64,000 bases of DNA from Arthrobacter sp. FB24 (lineage in GTDB: Bacteria > Actinomycetota > Actinomycetes > Actinomycetales > Micrococcaceae): assembly GCF_000196235.1 (NCBI RefSeq), contig NC_008541.1, forward strand, positions 868,001-932,000. The letters run 5' to 3'. Of this stretch, positions 27,291-36,192 are shown piece after piece (the first letter of the stretch is position 1; each line of letters starts with the position of its first letter). A program made the translations under genes and the position numbers. The notes beneath the pieces are model-generated. The model saw only the letters and a list, made by a program, of their open reading frames with translations, was not told the DNA's origin and ran no database searches.

Positions 27291-28748
27291 ATGAAGCAAA
27301 CAGAAAAAACACTCCCCGGTACTTCGACCCGGTCACTGGCCGGAGGCGATGGCGCGGCAGGTTCTGCGGCAGCGGCTCCCAATCCCAGGGGATTCATGCG
27401 GCGGGTGGCCCTGTTCTCGACGTTCGGCGGCCTGCTCTTCGGCTACGACACCGGTGTGATCAACGGTGCCCTGCCGTTCATGCAGCGCGATCTCGGGCTG
27501 ACGCCGCTGACTGAAGGCCTGGTCACGTCCACCCTGCTGTTCGGCGCGGCCTTTGGTGCCATCACTGCCGGCCGGTTGTCCGACCGTTTCGGCCGCCGCA
27601 GGACGATCATGGCGCTTGCAATCATATTCGCGCTCTCTACGATGGCTTGTTCCATGGCACCCACGACGGAGCTGTTGGTGGCAGCCCGGACAGTCCTGGG
27701 CCTTGCGGTGGGCGGCGCGTCGGTGATCGTTCCTGTGTATCTTGCGGAAATGTCGCCGGCAGCCCAGCGCGGGCGGATCGTCACGCAGAATGAGCTCATG
27801 ATCGTCACGGGACAGTTCCTGGCGTTCACGTTCAATGCTGTCCTGGGCAACGCCTTCCCCGAGGCGTCCCATGTGTGGCGCTGGATGCTGGTGATCGCCA
27901 CGCTCCCCGCCGTCGTTCTCTGGTTCGGCATGTTGGTCCTGCCCGAAAGCCCCCGCTGGCTGGCCTCGGCCGGACGCTTCGGCGAGGTCCTCGAAGTGCT
28001 GCGCAAGACGCGTGCCCCGGCCGATGTTTCCACGGAATTCGATGAGGTGCGGCAGGCGGCCCGGGAAGACTACCAATCCAAGCTTGGAACGTTCCGGGAC
28101 CTCACCGTGCCATGGATCCGCAGGATCTTCGTGGTGGGCCTGGGCATGGCGGTCATCAACCAGATCAGCGGCGTCAACGCCATCATGTACTACGGAACCT
28201 CGATCCTCTCCAGTTCAGGCTTCGGGGACCAGGGCGCCCTGCTGGCCAATGTCGTCAACGGCATCACCTCCGTGGTCGCCGTCATTGTCGGAATGTCCCT
28301 AATGACGAAGGTGCGCCGGAAGTCCATGCTGATCGTGGGCCTGGTAGGCACGGCATCTTCGCTGCTGGCCATTGGCCTGATTTCCATGCTGGTCCCGGAA
28401 GGCATCGCCCGCGGCTATCTGGTGCTGCTGTTCATGGTGACGTTCCTGGCTTCCATGCAGTCCTGCATCGGCACGGTGACGTGGCTGACGATGTCCGAAA
28501 TCTTCCCGCTGCATGTCCGCGGCACCGGCATGGGGATCTGTGTGTTCGTGCTGTGGATGATCAACTTCCTGATCGGATTCTCCTTTCCGCAGATGGTGGC
28601 CTCGATCGGTGTTTCAACGACGTTCTTCATCTTCGTAGCCATCCAGCTGGCGGCCATCGTGTGGGTGAAACGTGTGGTCCCGGAGACCAAGGACAAGAGC
28701 CTTGAGGACCTGGAGCACTTCTTCAAAAACGCTGCCGCAGTGAAGTAG
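27291..28748 (+). CDS. MFS sugar porter, probable inositol transporter (IolT-type)
   Basis: 485 residues, 12 transmembrane helices. Sugar-porter signatures are intact: [17 protein letters not shown] in helix 1, [13 protein letters not shown] in loop 2-3, LPESPRWL after helix 6, [15 protein letters not shown] in helix 7 and the terminal [12 protein letters not shown]. The hydrophilic 35-residue N-terminus is Gly/Ala-rich; an internal ATG at 27396 would remove it. Last gene of the iolC-led operon and followed by a terminator. Inositol as substrate is inferred from operon context. Confidence 0.88.
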   Translation: MKQTEKTLPGTSTRSLAGGDGAAGSAAAAPNPRGFMRRVALFSTFGGLLFGYDTGVINGALPFMQRDLGLTPLTEGLVTSTLLFGAAFGAITAGRLSDRFGRRRTIMALAIIFALSTMACSMAPTTELLVAARTVLGLAVGGASVIVPVYLAEMSPAAQRGRIVTQNELMIVTGQFLAFTFNAVLGNAFPEASHVWRWMLVIATLPAVVLWFGMLVLPESPRWLASAGRFGEVLEVLRKTRAPADVSTEFDEVRQAAREDYQSKLGTFRDLTVPWIRRIFVVGLGMAVINQISGVNAIMYYGTSILSSSGFGDQGALLANVVNGITSVVAVIVGMSLMTKVRRKSMLIVGLVGTASSLLAIGLISMLVPEGIARGYLVLLFMVTFLASMQSCIGTVTWLTMSEIFPLHVRGTGMGICVFVLWMINFLIGFSFPQMVASIGVSTTFFIFVAIQLAAIVWVKRVVPETKDKSLEDLEHFFKNAAAVK

Positions 28749-28764
28749 GCGTCCCTACAGCAGG

Positions 28765-28804
28765 AAAGCCCCGCGGGCGCGCTTCAGCGCGGCGCGGGGC
28801 TTTT
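28765..28804 (+). terminator. Rho-independent terminator of the iolC-MFS operon
   Basis: GCCCCGCG (28768-28775) pairs with CGCGGGGC (28793-28800), with an additional inner GC stem. TTTT follows, and AAA precedes the stem, so it can also serve the convergent MarR gene. Confidence 0.88.
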
Positions 28805-28815
28805 GCCTTGTGTGC

Positions 28816-29265
28816 CTACGCGTGGGCGTGGAGCTTCGGCAGCGCGTCCACCAGCGGGGCAAGCTCCGGGATCTCCTGCGCCTCGGCCAGGGCCCGTTCC
28901 AGCGTGGCGTCGTGGGTGGGCCGCGCCTCCTCGAGCAGCCTGATGCCGCTCTCTGTCAGTTCGGTGTAGATGCCGCGGCGGTCGTCCGCGCAGAGGATAC
29001 GCGTGAGCAGGCCGCGGTCCTCGAGCCTGTTCACCAGCCTCGTGGTGGCGCTGGCGCTCAGCGCGGTGGCACGGGCCAGTTGCTGCATGCGCATGTGCCA
29101 ACCGTCCTGCCGGCTCAGGGCGTCGAGCACCGTGTACTCGACGACTGACAGCTGGGCTTCGGCCTGGAGCGAGCGTTCCAGCTCCGACTCGATCAGGCCG
29201 TGCAGGGCCGCGAGGGTCCGCCATCCCTGCGCGCGGACTTCAACGGCGTCGTCCTTGATGCCCAT
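28816..29265 (-). CDS. MarR-family transcriptional regulator
   Basis: 149 residues. The winged helix is clear: LSVVEYTVLDAL, MQQLARATALSASATTRLVNRLEDRGLL, then the wing CADDRRGIYTELTESG. The start at 29265 (MGIKDDAVEV) follows GAAGGGAAG; the open frame to 29376 covers the promoter region and lacks family similarity. Divergent from the MFS gene at 29430, so it most likely represses that exporter and itself. Confidence 0.87.
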   Translation of the reverse strand: MGIKDDAVEVRAQGWRTLAALHGLIESELERSLQAEAQLSVVEYTVLDALSRQDGWHMRMQQLARATALSASATTRLVNRLEDRGLLTRILCADDRRGIYTELTESGIRLLEEARPTHDATLERALAEAQEIPELAPLVDALPKLHAHA

Positions 29266-29320
29266 CGTGTACTTCCCTTCGAATCGTGTACCCCGCGGAC
29301 AGTAGTGGGGGCATAACAAA

Positions 29321-29382
29321 TAATAGTTGCTTGCGCGTGGTATCTGCTTGTGCAACAATAAATAACGCGTCTGCAACTATTA
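29321..29382. promoter_or_regulatory. MarR-type operator region between divergent genes
   Basis: Perfect 10-base inverted repeats TAATAGTTGC (29321-29330) and GCAACTATTA (29373-29382) flank the AT-rich divergent promoter region. A central palindrome TTGTGCAACAA lies at 29348-29358. The shared GCAAC/GTTGC elements suggest three half-site clusters for the adjacent MarR protein. Confidence 0.6.
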
Positions 29383-29429
29383 GCTTACGCGCCCTACCCT
29401 ATTCAGTACAGTTTTGAAGGAGCTCCGCC

Positions 29430-30653
29430 ATGCCCATTGGCCTGTTAGCCCTAGCCCTCGGCGGGTTCGGTATCGGACTCACCGAGTTCGTGATCATGGG
29501 CCTGCTGCCCGAGGTTGCCGCTGACTTCAGTGTCAGCGAGGCGACGGCCGGCTGGCTGATCTCCGGCTACGCGCTCGCCGTCGTCGTCGGCGCCCTGCTG
29601 CTCACCGCAGCCGTAACGCGCTTCGAACGCAAGCCGGTCCTGGCCGTCCTGCTGGTGCTGTTCATTGCCGGCAACCTGGTCTCCGCCATCGCCCCCGACT
29701 ACTCCATGATGATGATCGGCCGGATTGTGGCCGCCCTGGCCCACGGCGCGTTCTTTAGCATTGGGGCGGTTGTTGCCGCGGACATGGTGGCCCCCACCAA
29801 GAAGGCCGGCGCCATCGCCATCATGTTCACCGGCCTTACTGCTGCCAACGTCCTCGGCGTCCCGTTTGGCACCATGCTCGGCCAGGCCGCCGGCTGGCGC
29901 TCCACCTTCTGGGCCATCACGGGCATCGGTGTCCTTGCGCTGGCGGGCATCCTGACCCTGGTGCCCCGTACCGGCCCCGGCCGCGCTGCCGCCCAGGCTG
30001 CCTCCGGCGGGCTCCGCGGCGAGCTGCGGGCCTTCCGGTCCGGCCAGGTGTGGCTGTCCATCCTTGTCACCATCCTCGGCTACGGCGGCATGTTCGGCGC
30101 CTTCACCTACATCGCCTACACCCTCACCGAGGTCACCGGCTTCGCGGCCTCCACCGTGCCCTGGCTCCTGATCCTCTTCGGCGTCGGGCTGTTCATCGGA
30201 AACACTGTGGGCGGGAAGGCGGCCGACCGGAACGTGGACCGCACGCTGCTGGTTGTCCTTGCCGCGCTGGTGGTGATCCTGGTGGCCTTCGCCCTGGCTG
30301 CCGGCAACCAGCCCCTCACCATCGCCTCCATGGTCCTGATGGGCGGCTTTGGCTTCGCCACTGTCCCGGGGCTCCAGATGCGCGTCATGAAGTATGCCAG
30401 TAGTGCGCCCACTTTGGCCTCCGGCGCCAACATCGGCGCCTTCAACGTCGGCAACGCCCTCGGCGCCTGGCTCGGCGGCGTGACCATCACTGCAGGCCTG
30501 GGCTACACCTCGCCGATCTGGGCCGGTGCGGGGATCACGCTTCTGGGCCTCGGTGTGATGGCCTTCGCCGCGGCGAAAGCCAAGCGGCAGGATCAAAATC
30601 GTACGACGGCGGCCGCCGCGCCTGCTGCTGCCGGGGCGCCCGTCGGCGTTTAG
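29430..30653 (+). CDS. MFS transporter, DHA1-type drug efflux
   Basis: 407 residues, 12 transmembrane helices. The N-terminus LALALGGFGIGLTEFVIMGLLPEVAADF is characteristic of the AraJ/Bcr/CmlA-like DHA1 group, with GWLISGYALAVVVGA in helix 2 and FERKPVLAVLL in loop 2-3. Such proteins export drugs, sugars or metabolites by proton antiport. GAAGGAG precedes the ATG. The divergent MarR gene and shared operator indicate inducible efflux. It interrupts the inositol genes but does not look functionally linked to them. Confidence 0.85.
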   Translation: MPIGLLALALGGFGIGLTEFVIMGLLPEVAADFSVSEATAGWLISGYALAVVVGALLLTAAVTRFERKPVLAVLLVLFIAGNLVSAIAPDYSMMMIGRIVAALAHGAFFSIGAVVAADMVAPTKKAGAIAIMFTGLTAANVLGVPFGTMLGQAAGWRSTFWAITGIGVLALAGILTLVPRTGPGRAAAQAASGGLRGELRAFRSGQVWLSILVTILGYGGMFGAFTYIAYTLTEVTGFAASTVPWLLILFGVGLFIGNTVGGKAADRNVDRTLLVVLAALVVILVAFALAAGNQPLTIASMVLMGGFGFATVPGLQMRVMKYASSAPTLASGANIGAFNVGNALGAWLGGVTITAGLGYTSPIWAGAGITLLGLGVMAFAAAKAKRQDQNRTTAAAAPAAAGAPVGV

Positions 30654-30714
30654 GCATCCACGGTGACCCTCGCCGCCAACCTTGCCGGCGCGGCCTGGGG
30701 CTCTCGCATTGGAC

Positions 30715-30754
30715 TGCCGGGGGTGACGGAATTGCCCGTCACCCCCGGCATTTC
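30715..30754 (+). terminator. hairpin terminator after the MFS gene
   Basis: A perfect 15-bp stem (TGCCGGGGGTGACGG, 30715-30729, pairs with 30736-30750) with a 6-base loop is followed only by TTT, so it may be a weak intrinsic terminator. It separates the efflux gene from the ABC operon. Confidence 0.8.
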
Positions 30755-30792
30755 CATGCCAATATATGCGATTTCAGGTTAAAACATCCTAA

Positions 30793-30836
30793 TGTCAGGA
30801 CAAACTATTGACATTAGTGGGCCCAATCACCATGAT
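30793..30836 (+). promoter_or_regulatory. promoter and operator of the sugar ABC operon
   Basis: AATGTCA and TGACATT form a perfect 7-base inverted repeat (30791-30797 and 30809-30815) around GGACAAACTAT. The right arm overlaps the -35 TTGACA (30808-30813). The -10 is CATGAT at 30831-30836 after a 17-base spacer. Core and half-sites match the iolC promoter, so both operons are probably co-regulated. Confidence 0.68.
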
Positions 30837-30902
30837 CGAGGTAGACAGTGCTCCGGCGGCTGCAGAGTGGCAGCCCGGAAACTGAGATCAAAGGAGATTC
30901 AG

Positions 30903-31898
30903 GTGGCTAATTTTTCCTGGCGCAAGGCAGCCCTTGTTGCGGTGGTAGTGCCGATGATGGCGTTGAGCGCGTGTTCAAGCACCGGAGGAAAGCCCGCCGA
31001 GACGGGTGGCGGCGCAGGTGGTGGCCAGGCCGCAAGCACGGACCGCATCAAGGTGGCTCTCATTACCCACGCGGCCGCGGGTGATACCTTCTGGGACATC
31101 GTCCGCAAGGGTGCCGAGGAAGCGTCGGCGAAGGACAACGTTGAACTCCTCTACACGTCCGACCCCGAAGCCGGGCGTCAGGCTCAGCTCATCCAGCAGG
31201 CAATAGATCAGAAGGTCGACGGCATCGCGGTCACGCTCGCCAAGCCCGAAGCCCTCAAAGATGTCCTGAAGAAGGCCGCCGACGCGGGCATCCCGATTGT
31301 GAGCCTCAATGCCGGCGAGGGTGTCTCGGCGCAGCTGGGAGCGTTTACGCACTTCGGCTCCAACGAGCAGCTCGCCGGTCAGGCCGTGGGCACCAAGCTC
31401 GCCGCGGACGGATTCAAGCATCCGATCTGCGTGATACAGGAACAGGGGCACGTCGGACTTGAAGCACGGTGCGCTGGTGTCAAGGCGAAGGTGCCCGGAA
31501 CGGAGATCCTTTACGTTGACGGCAAGGACATGACCTCCGTCCAGTCCACCGCGACCGCCAAGCTCCAGGCTTCCAAGGAGGCCGACGTCATCATCGGCCT
31601 CGGGGCTCCCATCACGCTGACGCTCCTCAAATCGGTCACTGACGCGGGCAGTTCGGCCAAGGTGGCAAGTTTCGACCTGAACGCGGATCTCTCCCGGAAG
31701 ATTGTGGATGGTGCAGTTCTGTTCACCGTGGACCAGCAGCCGTGGCTGCAGGGATACGGCGCAGTCGACGCGCTGTGGCAGAACAAGCGCGGCGGCTTCA
31801 GTATCGGTGGCGGCCAGCCCGTCCTGACCGGCCCCGCGATCGTCGACAAGTCAAATGCGGCCGATGTCCTGAAGTTCGCCGAGCAGGGTATCCGCTAA
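30903..31898 (+). CDS. sugar ABC transporter substrate-binding lipoprotein
   Basis: 331 residues. VANFSWRKAALVAVVVPMMA then LSAC gives a lipoprotein signal peptide with Cys24 as the lipidated residue, followed by a Gly-rich linker. The mature part is a periplasmic-binding-protein type 1 fold of the RbsB group (KVALITHAAAGDTFWDIV, LIQQAIDQKVDGIAVTLA, IPIVSLNAGEG). GTG at 30903 is chosen for its AAAGGAG Shine-Dalgarno; an ATG at 30792 lies in the operator. The ligand is likely an inositol or related polyol because of shared operator and neighbours, but this is not shown by sequence. Confidence 0.9.
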   Translation: MANFSWRKAALVAVVVPMMALSACSSTGGKPAETGGGAGGGQAASTDRIKVALITHAAAGDTFWDIVRKGAEEASAKDNVELLYTSDPEAGRQAQLIQQAIDQKVDGIAVTLAKPEALKDVLKKAADAGIPIVSLNAGEGVSAQLGAFTHFGSNEQLAGQAVGTKLAADGFKHPICVIQEQGHVGLEARCAGVKAKVPGTEILYVDGKDMTSVQSTATAKLQASKEADVIIGLGAPITLTLLKSVTDAGSSAKVASFDLNADLSRKIVDGAVLFTVDQQPWLQGYGAVDALWQNKRGGFSIGGGQPVLTGPAIVDKSNAADVLKFAEQGIR

Positions 31899-31952
31899 CA
31901 GCCCGCTGGCCGGGGCCGGTTCACGCCGGCCCCGGCAGCAAGGAGAATTATC

Positions 31953-33002
31953 ATGACCGTCACTCAGACCAAGCCAAAGCCCGCGGCGCCCGATGAGCGC
32001 GTCGCCAAGCGCAGTCCGTTCCAAAAGCTCCTCGGACGTCCCGAGGTCGGTGCCCTGGTGGGTGCCATCGTCCTGTTCATCTTCTTCGCGTTGGTCTCCC
32101 CGACGTTTACCCAGCCCAACGCGCTGGCGACCATCCTCTACGGTTCCTCCACGATCGGGATCATGGCGGTCGGGGTGTCCTTGCTGATGATCGGCGGGGA
32201 GTTCGACCTCTCCACCGGTGTCGCCGTGATCTCCTCGGCGCTGACGGCGTCGCTGTTCAGCTGGTACTTCAGTACGAATGTGTGGGTGGGGGTTGGCCTG
32301 GCCCTGCTGGTCTCCCTGGGCATTGGCTTCATCAACGGCTGGATCCTGATGAAGACCAAACTGCCCTCCTTTATCGTCACCCTGGCCACGTTCCTGATGC
32401 TGACCGGCCTGAACCTGGGCCTGACCCGCCTGATCGGCGGCTCGGTCTCCTCACCCTCCATCTCCAACATGGACGGCTTCGCCTCGGCCCGGGCGGTGTT
32501 CGCATCCTCGGTGACCATCGGCGGGGTCGACGTCAAAAACACCGTGTTCATCTGGTTCGCCCTCGTCGCGGTGGCCACCTGGGTGCTGATGCGGACACGG
32601 GTCGGGAACTGGATCTTCGCCGTCGGCGGCGACGCGAACGCGGCCCGCGCCGTGGGGGTGCCGGTCAAGGCCACCAAGATCGGCCTGTTCATGGCCGTGG
32701 GCTTCTGCGGCTGGATCCTGGGTATGCACAACCTCTTCGCCTTCGACACCGTACAGTCCGGTGAAGGCGTGGGCAACGAGTTCCTCTACATCATCGCCGC
32801 GGTGATCGGTGGTTGCCTCCTCACCGGCGGCTACGGCTCGGCGATCGGCGGCGCGATCGGCGCGTTCATCTTCGGCATGGCCAACAAGGGCATCGTCTAC
32901 GCGCAGTGGAATCCGGACTGGTTCAAGTTCTTCCTCGGCCTGATGCTGCTGCTGGCCACCATCGTCAATCTCATCGTCAAGCGCCGCGCAGAGCTCAAGT
33001 AA
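31953..33002 (+). CDS. sugar ABC transporter permease (RbsC-type)
   Basis: 349 residues with about ten hydrophobic helices. The family block [21 protein letters not shown], with the conserved [11 protein letters not shown] motif, and the late [22 protein letters not shown] are diagnostic of CUT2 permeases. Acts with the binding protein upstream and the ATPase downstream as a sugar importer. AAGGAG precedes the ATG at 31953. Substrate assignment follows the operon only. Confidence 0.92.
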   Translation: MTVTQTKPKPAAPDERVAKRSPFQKLLGRPEVGALVGAIVLFIFFALVSPTFTQPNALATILYGSSTIGIMAVGVSLLMIGGEFDLSTGVAVISSALTASLFSWYFSTNVWVGVGLALLVSLGIGFINGWILMKTKLPSFIVTLATFLMLTGLNLGLTRLIGGSVSSPSISNMDGFASARAVFASSVTIGGVDVKNTVFIWFALVAVATWVLMRTRVGNWIFAVGGDANAARAVGVPVKATKIGLFMAVGFCGWILGMHNLFAFDTVQSGEGVGNEFLYIIAAVIGGCLLTGGYGSAIGGAIGAFIFGMANKGIVYAQWNPDWFKFFLGLMLLLATIVNLIVKRRAELK

Positions 33003-33015
33003 AGGGGCCGGAGAA

Positions 33016-33933
33016 ATGAATGCCAAACAGATTGACCAGCAGACCCTGCTCCAGAACGAAACCGACCCGCTGACGCACACTCCGGTGCATCTGCTCTCGC
33101 TGGACAGGGTCGGCAAACGCTATGGCAACATCGTCGCCCTGACCGACGTCACGATGGCCGTGGACAATGGCCGCGTTACCTGCGTCCTGGGCGACAACGG
33201 CGCCGGCAAGTCAACACTGATCAAGATCATCGCCGGGCTGCACCAGCACGATGAGGGCGCCCTGAAGGTCATGGGGGAGGAACGGAAGTTCACCTCCCCT
33301 CGCGACGCCCTCGACGTCGGCATCGCCACCGTCTACCAGGACCTCGCCGTGGTGCCGCTGATGCCGATCTGGCGGAATTTCTTCCTCGGCTCGGAATTGA
33401 CCTCCGGCTTTGGCCCGTTCAAAAGCATGGACGTCGAGAAAATGAAGGACATCACCAAGCACGAACTCGCCGAGATGGGCATCGACCTCCGCGACGTGGA
33501 GCAGCCCATCGGCCAGCTCTCCGGCGGTGAACGCCAGTGCGTCGCGATCGCACGGGCCGTGTACTTCGGCGCGAAGGTGCTGATCCTTGACGAGCCGACG
33601 GCGGCCCTCGGAGTGAAGCAGTCCGGCGTGGTGCTCCGTTACATCCTGCAGGCCCGCGACCGCGGACTGGGGGTCATTTTCATCACCCACAACCCGCACC
33701 ACGCTTTCCCGGTTGGGGACCGGTTCCTCCTGCTCAAGCGCGGCAAGTCGATCGGCTACTACGAGAAGAAGGACATCACCCTCGACGAACTCACCGCCCA
33801 GATGGCCGGCGGCGCGGAGCTGGCCGAGCTCGCGCACGAACTGGAACAGCTTGGTGGGCACGGCGACGTCGTGAAGGAAGTCAAAGGCGAAGTAGCCGAG
33901 GTGGCCCAGACCACCGGCAAGGCCTACAGCTGA
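33016..33933 (+). CDS. sugar ABC transporter ATP-binding protein (single domain, FrcA-like)
   Basis: 305 residues, one ATPase domain. Walker [11 protein letters not shown]-loop [13 protein letters not shown], signature QLSGGERQC, Walker [12 protein letters not shown] and H-loop [14 protein letters not shown]. Many CUT2 importers have a duplicated ATPase of about 500 residues; this one has a single domain, as in FrcA-type systems, so it must act as a homodimer. The long C-terminal tail (after about 255) is rich in Glu and Val with no known motif. Thirteen bases after the permease stop. Confidence 0.9.
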   Translation: MNAKQIDQQTLLQNETDPLTHTPVHLLSLDRVGKRYGNIVALTDVTMAVDNGRVTCVLGDNGAGKSTLIKIIAGLHQHDEGALKVMGEERKFTSPRDALDVGIATVYQDLAVVPLMPIWRNFFLGSELTSGFGPFKSMDVEKMKDITKHELAEMGIDLRDVEQPIGQLSGGERQCVAIARAVYFGAKVLILDEPTAALGVKQSGVVLRYILQARDRGLGVIFITHNPHHAFPVGDRFLLLKRGKSIGYYEKKDITLDELTAQMAGGAELAELAHELEQLGGHGDVVKEVKGEVAEVAQTTGKAYS

Positions 33934-33963
33934 ACTGCCGAGACCAATTGAAAGGACAGCCCC

Positions 33964-35070
33964 TTGGCCTACGTCACCCTGAATCCCGCCGGAGTCCCGG
34001 CCCTAGTACGGATCGGACTCATCGGCTCCGGCTGGATGGGGGCGTTCCACGCCGAAAGTATCGCCCGCCGCGTCCCTGGCGCCGTCCTCGCGGCCATCGC
34101 CGACCCGAACGTTGAATCCGCGGAAGCTTTGGCCCGCTCCCTGGGCACCGTCAAGGTGACGCCCAACGCCGAGGACATCCTGGCGGATCCGGAGATCGAC
34201 GCCGTGATCATCGCGAGCCCGGCGCGCTTCCACTCCTCCCTCATCGCGCAGGCTGCCGCCGCCGGAAAACACGTCTTCTGCGAGAAACCCGCCGGCCAGG
34301 GGCTCGACGAACTGGACGCCGCACTCGCCGCGGTGGAAGCGGCGGGCGTGCACTTCCAGATCGGGTTCAACCGCCGGTATGCGGAGGATTTCCAGGCCGC
34401 CAAGAAAGACCTTGCCGCAGGTGTTGCCGGCACGCCGCAGCTCCTGCGTTCGCTGACGCGCGACCCCGGCAACGGAAATATCCCGAACGCGGCCAGGGTC
34501 CCGGCATGGACCATCTTCTTGGAAACCCTGATCCATGACTTCGACACGCTCAACTGGTTCAACGAAGGCGCCGAGCCCGTGGAGGTCTACGCGGTCGCGG
34601 ACGCCCTGGTGGAGCCGGGCCTCCATGATCAGGGCTTCCTGGACACAGCAGTAGTCACCATCCGCTACAGCAACGGAGCCATAGCCGTGGCGGAAGCAAA
34701 CTTCAGCGCACTGTACGGATACGACATCCGCGGGGAGGTTTTCGGCTCGAAGGGAATGGTCCAGGCCGGCCGTGCCACGGAGACCGCAGCCCGCCGCTAC
34801 ACCGCCGAGGGACTGTCCGCCGATACACCGCGGCTCAACGTCGAACTGTTCAGGCAGGCCTACACGGATGAACTCGCCGATTTCGCCGACGCGGTGCGCG
34901 CACGGCGTGACGGCGTGCCGCCGTCGTCGTCCGCCTTTACCCTCAGGCCGGGGGCCGCCGACGCCAGGCGTGCGCTGGCGATGGCGCTGGCCTGCATCGA
35001 GTCAGTCAAGCTGGGCGCCCCGGCGGCCGTGGCAGCATCAAAAGCCGATTATGCGGAGGATAAAGCATGA
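33964..35070 (+). CDS. Gfo/Idh/MocA oxidoreductase, inositol-dehydrogenase-like
   Basis: 368 residues. NAD(P)-binding start RIGLIGSGWMGAFHAESIA, family motif FCEKPAGQGLDELD, and catalytic-region LIHDFDTLNWF. TTG at 33964 is taken as start because AAAGGA lies eight bases upstream; no ATG or GTG precedes the Rossmann motif in a better position. Coupled to the next dehydrogenase by ATGA. Probably oxidises an inositol stereoisomer (scyllo- or chiro-) or another sugar delivered by the adjacent importer (inference). Confidence 0.82.
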   Translation: MAYVTLNPAGVPALVRIGLIGSGWMGAFHAESIARRVPGAVLAAIADPNVESAEALARSLGTVKVTPNAEDILADPEIDAVIIASPARFHSSLIAQAAAAGKHVFCEKPAGQGLDELDAALAAVEAAGVHFQIGFNRRYAEDFQAAKKDLAAGVAGTPQLLRSLTRDPGNGNIPNAARVPAWTIFLETLIHDFDTLNWFNEGAEPVEVYAVADALVEPGLHDQGFLDTAVVTIRYSNGAIAVAEANFSALYGYDIRGEVFGSKGMVQAGRATETAARRYTAEGLSADTPRLNVELFRQAYTDELADFADAVRARRDGVPPSSSAFTLRPGAADARRALAMALACIESVKLGAPAAVAASKADYAEDKA

Positions 35071-36101
35071 AGGACGTCATTCTTGGCCTGGTCGGAGTAG
35101 GGCGGATCGGCGTCATGCACGCCAACAACATCGCCGCGCTGAACGGGGTCCTCAACGCGGAGGGCATCAACGTCAGGCTCCGGCTCACCGACGTCGCGAA
35201 AGAGCATGCGCGGACCGTGGCGGCCGGGCTCGGCGCCGAGTTCCTTCCCTCGGTGGAGGCACTCCTGTCCTCCGGGCTGGACGGACTGGTCGTTGCCACC
35301 GGGACTGCCACCCACCCGGAACTGATCAAGGCAGGCGTGGACGCCGGCATCCCGGTGTTCTGCGAGAAACCGGTGGCCTTGAATGTGGCGGATGCCCTGC
35401 CGGTGCTGGACTACATCCGGGACCGGAAGGGCGTGGTGCAGATCGGGCACCAGCGCCGCTTCGACGCCGGCTACCTTGAAGCACGGCGCGCTTACCAGGC
35501 CGGCGAGCTGGGCTGGATCCACTCGCTACGGGCCGTCACGTGCGACATGGCACCCCCTCCGGTGGAGTTCCTTGCCAGCTCCGGCGGCCTCTTCCGGGAC
35601 TGTTCCGTCCATGACTTCGACATCCTGCGCTGGCTGACCGGCCGGGAGATCGTCGAGGTGTACGCCAGGGGCTCCAATAACGGCGACCCGGCGATCGGCG
35701 AAGTGGGGGACGTGGACACCGCGCTCGCGCTGGTAACGTTCGACGACGGCACGGTCGGGACGGTCTCCGCCACCCGGTACAACGGGGCAGGCCACGACGT
35801 CCGGCTCGAAATCCAGGGTTCGCGCCGTTCGCTGATGGTGGGCCTGGATGACAAGACGGCGCTGGCATCGGCCGAAACCGGCGTCCACTTCCCCGCGGGC
35901 GAGCCGCACAAGACCTTCGCTGAACGCTTCGACCAGGCGTACCGCTCCGAGATGGCGGCTTTCGTGGAGCTGATCCTGGGCCGCCGGGAGAACCCGTGCA
36001 CGGCAGAGGACGCCGTGGCTGCCTCCCGCGTTGCGGACGCCGCCCAGGAATCGCTGGCGACGGGCGTTCCGGTCCGCGTGGCACAGAAAGTGGCCCGCTA
36101 A
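35067..36101 (+). CDS. Gfo/Idh/MocA inositol 2-dehydrogenase-like oxidoreductase
   Basis: 344 residues. Rossmann motif LGLVGVGRIGVMHANNIA, family motif CEKPVALNVADALP, QIGHQRRFDAGY and the catalytic-region CSVHDFDILRWL with Lys, Asp and His in the usual order. Similar in length and motifs to IolG proteins. ATG at 35067 overlaps the preceding stop. Third dehydrogenase of the regulon; a role with a different inositol isomer than the 25352 gene is likely but not proven. Ends at a bidirectional terminator opposite iolB. Confidence 0.85.
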   Translation: MKDVILGLVGVGRIGVMHANNIAALNGVLNAEGINVRLRLTDVAKEHARTVAAGLGAEFLPSVEALLSSGLDGLVVATGTATHPELIKAGVDAGIPVFCEKPVALNVADALPVLDYIRDRKGVVQIGHQRRFDAGYLEARRAYQAGELGWIHSLRAVTCDMAPPPVEFLASSGGLFRDCSVHDFDILRWLTGREIVEVYARGSNNGDPAIGEVGDVDTALALVTFDDGTVGTVSATRYNGAGHDVRLEIQGSRRSLMVGLDDKTALASAETGVHFPAGEPHKTFAERFDQAYRSEMAAFVELILGRRENPCTAEDAVAASRVADAAQESLATGVPVRVAQKVAR

Positions 36102-36151
36102 CCCCGGCGGACGCTGGCCCCGGCCCATAGCGCCCACTGGCAGACGAAGAA

Positions 36152-36180
36152 GCCCCTGACCGGTTGAACCGGTCAGGGGC
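36152..36180. terminator. hairpin between convergent operons
   Basis: GCCCCTGACCGGTT pairs perfectly with AACCGGTCAGGGGC (14 bp, one-base loop centre, 36152-36180). It lies between the ABC/dehydrogenase operon and the convergent iolB gene and can serve both strands, although U-tracts are short. Confidence 0.82.
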
Positions 36181-36192
36181 CTCGTCTCGTCT

